The notes beneath the pieces are model-generated. The model made no database searches and had not been told where the DNA came from. It saw only the letters and a program-made list of their open reading frames with translations. DNA of 32,038 nt from Treponema sp. (lineage in GTDB: Bacteria > Spirochaetota > Spirochaetia > Treponematales > Treponemataceae), in the NCBI GenBank assembly GCA_017960765.1, contig JAGCYQ010000220.1, forward strand, positions 1 through 32,038, written 5' to 3'. Of this stretch, positions 27,647-32,038 are shown in pieces. Position numbers and translations under genes: made by a program. Positions within the stretch are counted from its first letter, which is position 1, and every line of letters starts with the position of its first letter.

Positions 27647-28476
27647 ACATCCTCCTTTGACAAGACAGTCTTCGCCTTTCCCTTCACTATTGTAGAAGTG
27701 ATGAACCTCACCTGCCCCTTACAGTTCACGTAGAAGTCAGAATTGTAATGCCTGAAATACCCGCTCCTGAAGTGGGGTCTTACGAATCCGTGCTCAACGG
27801 TCGTATGGGACACAACCTTCTCGCTCGTTGAAAGCGTCTTTGCGTTGTTGTCCCGCTTAACCCCGCTGGGAACTCCGTCAACTACACACTCCGGGAATGC
27901 GTTGATGTAGAAGAAGAAGTTGATGACCGTATTGAACACCTTGTCCTCTTTCCGCTTAACGTCAAAGTCTTCAATGATGAACGCGTAGTTCATTTCGTCT
28001 GTCAGGACTGTTACGAAATGCTTCGGCTTGCCCTCCCTCATAAATGTTTTACAGATTATGGTGCAGGAAAAGCTCTGCCCAAGAAGCCCGGTTATCATTA
28101 CCGAATCAGACTTCTCATTCAGAAAGTCGAAGAAGTCTGTCTTTAGCAATGAGCCGACTTCCTTTTCCTTGACCTCAGTGTTCTTGAAGAACTCCAGCAG
28201 GTTGTCGTCCTTGATGTAGAACCTGCATATTCCTTGCCTTACGTCTTCCTTTAGGGCGAACACCTCCAGCCAATACTGAAGCCTCTTTACGCCACCCGGA
28301 TCTGTCGGTGCCTTAAAACCTTCGGACTCTTCAGTGGGGAATCCCCGGTCTTGAAGCATTTTATCAAATGCGAAGCCCTGTTTTTTTGCAACAGACCAGC
28401 CGGGATGGGCTTTGTTTGCGGCCTTGTATTCCTTATTGAACTCTTTCGTCTGGATTGTCAGAATGTTCTTGTACAT
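27643..28476 (-). CDS. AcrVA2-like protein (possible anti-CRISPR relative)
   Basis: 277 residues; GGAGA ten bases before ATG. The C-terminal half carries a hydrophobic 'NTVINFFFYINAFPECVVDG' run and, near the end, VRPHFRSGYFRHY followed by a short beta stretch ending VKGKAKTV. From memory, the Cas12a inhibitor AcrVA2 has the same order: a 'LLPYLLWLC' run, then RPHxRRGHWHGY and a terminal strand ending in V-N-S-G. AcrVA2 relatives occur on phages and plasmids, including hosts without Cas12a, so the function here is open. The N-terminal 120 residues are unlike anything I recognise. It sits in a run of small early genes. Confidence 0.5.
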   Translation of the reverse strand: MYKNILTIQTKEFNKEYKAANKAHPGWSVAKKQGFAFDKMLQDRGFPTEESEGFKAPTDPGGVKRLQYWLEVFALKEDVRQGICRFYIKDDNLLEFFKNTEVKEKEVGSLLKTDFFDFLNEKSDSVMITGLLGQSFSCTIICKTFMREGKPKHFVTVLTDEMNYAFIIEDFDVKRKEDKVFNTVINFFFYINAFPECVVDGVPSGVKRDNNAKTLSTSEKVVSHTTVEHGFVRPHFRSGYFRHYNSDFYVNCKGQVRFITSTIVKGKAKTVLSKEDV

Positions 28477-28618
28477 TATTTCGATTCTCCTTTACGTTCA
28501 GCGTCTCAATCCTGTACCTGTCCTCGTCACAGCAAGGGCAGTAGAACGGATATTCCTTAATCTTCGTTTCCCTTATTACGGGTTTGCCGCATACCTTGCA
28601 GATTCTGTGTGTCTTCAT
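28433..28618 (-). CDS. Small zinc-ribbon protein (61 aa)
   Basis: AGGAGA before ATG. CKVCGK and CPCCDED (CX2C...CX2C) form a zinc ribbon in the first 32 residues; the rest is charged and helical. It overlaps the AcrVA2-like gene by 44 bases and carries that gene's ribosome site. Confidence 0.78.
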   Translation of the reverse strand: MKTHRICKVCGKPVIRETKIKEYPFYCPCCDEDRYRIETLNVKENRNNVQEHSDNPDERVQ

Positions 28619-29025
28619 GCCGTCTCCTCTTCTTCAATTTCAAAATAAGCCCACTGATTGATTACTCTCTCAGCTTCCTCGTTCAATTCGTCCGCAAGTT
28701 TATCCCAGTTAGGTTCGTCATAAAGAACGGTTGTTGTGTTGTCAACTTCTGCCGTATCCTCGTCATACGGCATTGTCAAATCCCAGCTGAGGTCTGAGAA
28801 CATGATATTCTTTGCATCGTGATAACCAACTTCACAGCAGATGTTCCATGTGCCGCTCTGATACTTGCCGTTGTCGTTTTTGTCGAAGCCGTCAAGCCAT
28901 CCCATCGCAATGCACCATTCCCTGTTCTTGTCATCAGTTACAATCTTAATGTAACAACATCCGCAATCGTTTTCTTTCAGCCATTCAGCCCAATCCTTCA
29001 GCTGTTTTCCTGTAACCTTAATCAT
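28615..29025 (-). CDS. Acidic hypothetical protein
   Basis: 136 residues, AAGGAGGC before ATG. 'KQLKDWAEWLKENDCGCCYI' begins an alpha/beta protein rich in Trp, Asp and Cys, with a highly acidic C-terminus (FEIEEEETA). The family is not recognised. Start and stop overlap both neighbours. Confidence 0.72.
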   Translation of the reverse strand: MIKVTGKQLKDWAEWLKENDCGCCYIKIVTDDKNREWCIAMGWLDGFDKNDNGKYQSGTWNICCEVGYHDAKNIMFSDLSWDLTMPYDEDTAEVDNTTTVLYDEPNWDKLADELNEEAERVINQWAYFEIEEEETA

Positions 29026-29480
29026 GCCGCCTCCTTAATAACCATCTGCCCCTTTGAATTGAATCTGTTGCACTCCGGGTGTTCCTTGAGAAAATCCTCA
29101 ATGGCATCCTCCGGGCAATCAGCGTTTTCAATATCTATTCCGTATTTTCCTAACGCATAGCCTCCTACATACGCCCTTGCCGTGTCCTTCACCTTTAGGT
29201 TAAGAAAGAAGTTGGATGCGTTCAGGCTGTCAGTTGCATCATTGTAAATGTCATCCCATGTAATCACCTCTGGAGTTATTGGCTCCTCAAACACACTATA
29301 CGGAATATAACTATCTGATGTTTCCCCTTCATAGACACGCAAAACTCCTTTTTGAAGGAACAAGTTGGCATCTTTTATTGTCAGGTCTTGCTTACCGTCG
29401 TGATATTCTTTTTTGAGATACTCAAATACCTCGTCAGTAACATTCATTTCCATGCCGATTCTTGCGAATATCCTTTTCAT
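29022..29480 (-). CDS. Hypothetical protein (152 aa)
   Basis: GGAGGT before ATG. N-terminal helix (NVTDEVFEYLKKEYHDGK), a central part with 'YVGGYALGKYGIDIENADCP', and a helical end. Acidic. No recognised domain. Confidence 0.7.
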   Translation of the reverse strand: MKRIFARIGMEMNVTDEVFEYLKKEYHDGKQDLTIKDANLFLQKGVLRVYEGETSDSYIPYSVFEEPITPEVITWDDIYNDATDSLNASNFFLNLKVKDTARAYVGGYALGKYGIDIENADCPEDAIEDFLKEHPECNRFNSKGQMVIKEAA

Positions 29481-29483
29481 AAG

Positions 29484-29885
29484 TTACCTCCAGTCTGCAA
29501 AGTCACAAAAGACTTCATTTTTTAAGTACCATTCATCGCTATTTAGCAATAAAACTTTTATAATTTCTGCTTCAGCTTTATCCTTAAAACTTTCAAACGA
29601 CAAGTCTTTAATGGATTCATAGCTGATAGATGTTCCATCCTCGTAGTCATACGGTTGGCCGGATTTTGTATATCCGTACCCAGAATTAATTCCAAGATGA
29701 TAGAAATTCAGAAGGATTTTTGGGGGGATTTCCGCCTCATGTTCAAACACAAACTCAATGTCGTACTTGCCTATCAAGCAATGCCCGTAAACATTATTTG
29801 CATCAAAACAATTTTTTGAGAGGGTATCTTTCATTCTACTGAACTGTTCCTCCGCCATGTTCCACTTAAACCTGTAATTATTCAT
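29484..29885 (-). CDS. Hypothetical protein (133 aa)
   Basis: GGGAGGT just before ATG. 'MNNYRFKWNMAEEQFSRMKD' and a Tyr-rich middle (GINSGYGYTKSGQPYDYEDG). Mixed alpha/beta, acidic; AT-richer than the genes to the left. Not recognised. Confidence 0.7.
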   Translation of the reverse strand: MNNYRFKWNMAEEQFSRMKDTLSKNCFDANNVYGHCLIGKYDIEFVFEHEAEIPPKILLNFYHLGINSGYGYTKSGQPYDYEDGTSISYESIKDLSFESFKDKAEAEIIKVLLLNSDEWYLKNEVFCDFADWR

Positions 29886-30224
29886 TCATACCTCCCTCAC
29901 ATTAAGTTGCTCATCAAATTCTGTGTGTATATAACCATCCATGACAGGATATACACTCGCACTCCATTTTGCATTCTCAGGTCCGCCGAAGAGTTCACAG
30001 CTGAAAATATTGATATCATAGTCTTTGTCTCCAACCTTGAATCCATACCACGTGTCATCAAGGCTGTCGTCAACTTTAAGTTCTGCTACTTTTCTTCCGT
30101 CAGACAAGATTATTGAGACAGAGTAAAGGTTCTCTTCAATCATCCTGACTTCTGCCGTCCCGCCTTCAAACATTTCAATATTCTGTGCAAGCGATAGCTT
30201 TTGTTCATCTGTTAGTTTTGCCAT
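29886..30224 (-). CDS. Hypothetical protein (112 aa)
   Basis: GGAGGA before ATG. A helical start (LTDEQKLSLAQNIEMF), then beta-strand-rich acidic sequence. Its ribosome site overlaps the end of the 49-residue gene upstream. Not recognised. Confidence 0.7.
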   Translation of the reverse strand: MAKLTDEQKLSLAQNIEMFEGGTAEVRMIEENLYSVSIILSDGRKVAELKVDDSLDDTWYGFKVGDKDYDINIFSCELFGGPENAKWSASVYPVMDGYIHTEFDEQLNVREV

Positions 30225-30374
30225 TTAGTCCTCCACGGTTTCTATTATTACCGGTTCATCGTCGTAATGAGTAATGACTGAAACTATTCCACGCTCTCCG
30301 CTTTGAGTGTTGATTAAGACCTCTTTGTCCGGGTCAGCAGTCTCAAGCCTTTCTATAACTTCTCTTGTTGTCAT
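30225..30374 (-). CDS. 49-residue acidic phage protein
   Basis: ATG 30374 follows the stop of the upstream gene directly, and AGGAGG lies in that gene's last codons. MTTREVIERLETADPDKEVL then a beta hairpin (SGERGIVSVITHYDDEPVII) fits a common family of small phage proteins. Confidence 0.7.
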   Translation of the reverse strand: MTTREVIERLETADPDKEVLINTQSGERGIVSVITHYDDEPVIIETVED

Positions 30375-30665
30375 TCATTCCTCCTCGTCGAATCCTATGT
30401 ATTTCTCAACGTCTTCAATATCGAAGAGTGGTACCGGACTATTGGCAAGTCCTAATGTCATATCGTAACGATACCAATCATCATTGGTGTCCATGCAATC
30501 CAGTATGTCAGCTGCAACACTGATGTAGTCATTAGCAATCTCGTGTATTGCAATGTCTTTTAATTCTTCGTAATTTACAATGTCATTGCGCTCTTCCTGA
30601 AGTTTTAGAATAGCTTGGTCAAACCCTCTATTCTCAACGATTTCTTTGAATTGATTTCTTATCAT
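30375..30665 (-). CDS. Hypothetical helical protein (96 aa)
   Basis: GAGGAGGA before ATG. Helical ('FKEIVENRGFDQAILKLQEE'), acidic end. Not recognised. Confidence 0.7.
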   Translation of the reverse strand: MIRNQFKEIVENRGFDQAILKLQEERNDIVNYEELKDIAIHEIANDYISVAADILDCMDTNDDWYRYDMTLGLANSPVPLFDIEDVEKYIGFDEEE

Positions 30666-30676
30666 TTAGTCCTCCT

Positions 30677-31141
30677 CTAATCATCAAATTTTTCAAAGGT
30701 GTCTACCTCATAATAATCTTTTGCAAGATACAGGCAGTCACCACTATCAGTGTCCAGATACCAATAGAGTTCTGTAACGTCGAAATTAACAGTACCAGTA
30801 TGCCAGTCTCCATCTGCGTTGTGCTGAATGTATTTGACTCTTGTTCCGCTTGTAAGCCAGTTTCCCTTGTCATCCCTTACAAGCCCGCCATGTGCAAAAG
30901 CCACCTCTGCTTCTTCCATCCTCTTGAACAGTGCCATAAGCTTGTTGTAGTTTGATTCTGGGTCTAAGCTGAGACATCCACAGTATTCACCCTTCAGGAT
31001 TTTTTCTTCATAAGGAGTGGACGAATCACTCAGGCATCCATTGCCTTTGCAGTTGAGCCAGTGAAGGCCGTCATTGTCCTGTGCAGTCTCTTTCAAGGCA
31101 ACCTTCAATCCTTCAATAAGTTCTTTTGTTTCCTTCTTCAT
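30677..31141 (-). CDS. Hypothetical protein (154 aa)
   Basis: AAAGGAG ten bases before ATG. A helical start, Cys near residues 30-57 (NCKGNGCL, EYCGCL), a central helix, and a beta-rich C-terminal half (SGTRVKYIQHNADGDWHTG) resembling a small SH3-like barrel. Function unknown. Confidence 0.7.
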   Translation of the reverse strand: MKKETKELIEGLKVALKETAQDNDGLHWLNCKGNGCLSDSSTPYEEKILKGEYCGCLSLDPESNYNKLMALFKRMEEAEVAFAHGGLVRDDKGNWLTSGTRVKYIQHNADGDWHTGTVNFDVTELYWYLDTDSGDCLYLAKDYYEVDTFEKFDD

Positions 31142-31154
31142 AATTACTTCTCCT

Positions 31155-31496
31155 TTATACGTTGTAAGGATTGTCTATGTAACACTGCACACCTACGTCG
31201 TAGAAGTGGCTGTCTCCCTGATTATTGCAGTACGTCTCCGAGGTGTTGTCCTCGTTCAGTACAATCATCTTGTAGCCGTAACCCTCCTCGTCAATGTCAT
31301 TCAGCTTGTGACTGACATCATCCACGGCGCTCACCACGTCAAACTCAGGGTACCACTTAACCCATTCGATGTTGATTACACGGCTATCGTCCGTACCACT
31401 TACTTCGTACTTGAGTTTATGCTTGTCAAGAGTGTCCTTGAACATTACAAACGCATCTGGTTCTGCCGTAATCTGTACCTGTGAATAGAAACTCAT
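31155..31496 (-). CDS. Hypothetical protein (113 aa)
   Basis: GGAGGA before ATG. Alpha/beta start (FYSQVQITAEPDAFVMFKDT), Trp- and Asp-rich centre. Phage small-protein style; not recognised. Confidence 0.7.
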   Translation of the reverse strand: MSFYSQVQITAEPDAFVMFKDTLDKHKLKYEVSGTDDSRVINIEWVKWYPEFDVVSAVDDVSHKLNDIDEEGYGYKMIVLNEDNTSETYCNNQGDSHFYDVGVQCYIDNPYNV

Positions 31497-31499
31497 TGC

Positions 31500-31781
31500 T
31501 TAGTCCTCCACTATTGTTATCTCAGCTTTCCATTCAGCTTGGTTTACGTCTGGGTGTTCAAGCTGATACCTTGACTTCATTTCCATTGCATAGATGGTGG
31601 CATTGCCACATCTTGTCCTCGACCATGAGCGGAGAATCCTGTACCCGCCCTCTCTTCCGTTACTTGCAAAGTCATCCATGACTTCCTTCAAGTTGTCATA
31701 AGGCTTTGTTGTGTCAACCTCAATCTGTTCCCATCCGCAGATAGGTTCCTTAATCCATGCGTTTGCAACCATCATGCTCAT
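31500..31781 (-). CDS. Hypothetical protein (93 aa)
   Basis: AGGAGGT before ATG. 'EPICGWEQIEVDTTKPYDNL' then an alpha/beta segment ending EITIVED. Not recognised. Confidence 0.7.
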   Translation of the reverse strand: MSMMVANAWIKEPICGWEQIEVDTTKPYDNLKEVMDDFASNGREGGYRILRSWSRTRCGNATIYAMEMKSRYQLEHPDVNQAEWKAEITIVED

Positions 31782-31792
31782 TTTCTACCTCC

Positions 31793-32038
31793 TTATATTG
31801 CTTCGTGAATGATTTCCCATCCGTACTCAATCCCGACTTCCTCAAGACGTTTTACGTCAAGCCTGTTGAGAATCTCGTCAACCTCATCATCTGTCGGGGT
31901 GTGCCCGTATTTGCGCTCATAGGCTACCCGAAGGTCATCAACAGTCCACTTTATCTCGCAGACTGTTTCTGCCGCCTTGCCCTCAAACCTTTCAATGGCT
32001 TCCTTGACGTACTCCATGTCGTTGCAAAGTGTCTCCAC
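31793..32038 (-). CDS. Small hypothetical protein, 5' partial at window edge
   Basis: The frame is open to the last base; the edge codon GTG is not a reliable start, so the gene probably begins beyond the window. The visible part includes TVDDLRVAYERKYGHTPTDD and ends YGWEIIHEAI, a pattern seen in small phage proteins. Acidic. Confidence 0.65.
   Translation of the reverse strand: METLCNDMEYVKEAIERFEGKAAETVCEIKWTVDDLRVAYERKYGHTPTDDEVDEILNRLDVKRLEEVGIEYGWEIIHEAI

Noticed and set aside
1-32038. tRNA genes
   Set aside because: The genes leave almost no non-coding space, and the short gaps show no cloverleaf or T-arm-like sequence.

Overview
The window reads as part of a temperate tailed-phage genome (a prophage or a phage contig). 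Coding density is very high, with ATGA/TGATG overlaps and strong AGGAGG-type ribosome binding sites throughout. There are tail or adhesin genes, a CI/LexA-like repressor with divergent promoters, an excisionase-type regulator, SSB, Rad52-type annealing protein, an SbcC/SbcD (Rad50/Mre11) pair, a free-standing HNH homing-type endonuclease, a TnpB element, and long runs of tiny uncharacterised genes. TAA, TAG and TGA all end genes, so the standard bacterial code applies. No host gene is visible. The 24-residue BspA/TpLRR-type leucine-rich repeats and the radical-SAM enzymes suggest an anaerobic host-associated bacterium (spirochaete, Firmicutes or Bacteroidota-like), but the host cannot be fixed from sequence alone.

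Layout. (1) 1-7880, plus strand: tail-tip and receptor-recognition genes, namely a partial FN3-like tail protein, a large leucine-rich-repeat protein whose original N-terminus appears cut off by an in-frame TGA, and a glycine-rich adhesin-like protein. These are followed by two glycosyltransferase genes, one fused to a radical-SAM domain. (2) 7877-9413: the lysogeny switch. It holds a minus-strand repressor that is probably leaderless and has Tyr in place of the S24 catalytic Ser, divergent promoters sharing a CTTGACTT-N4-AAGATTT element, an excisionase-like HTH protein, a small helical protein and a rho-independent terminator. (3) 9417-13568, plus strand: an HTH-like protein, SSB, two small Cys-motif proteins, a second radical-SAM enzyme, a Pro/Asp/Glu-repeat protein and a HExxH-like membrane protein. 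(4) 13565-22725, minus strand: a recombination operon. In transcription order it runs from an HTH protein through the HNH endonuclease, Rad52-like protein, a secreted protein, SbcD-like nuclease and a run of small AT-rich genes to the SbcC-like ATPase. (5) 22731-24130: a TnpB-only IS200/IS605-type element with its end next to a 46-bp tandem duplication, downstream of a strong minus-strand promoter. (6) 24181-25648: three membrane-protein genes. (7) 25658-32038: about 19 small, mostly acidic genes, each with its own strong RBS. This is typical early or accessory phage cargo, and one of them resembles the AcrVA2 anti-CRISPR family.

Most notable: the Mre11/Rad50 pair seems to have had its domain boundary moved, so that the SbcD capping domain sits at the N-terminus of SbcC and the two genes are separated by an AT-rich small-gene block. 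Others are the glycosyltransferase/radical-SAM fusion with a stand-alone radical-SAM paralogue; the TGA-split LRR gene; the Ser-to-Tyr repressor; and a run of five genes that all start with the same RBS-ATG-Met-Phe-Glu cassette.
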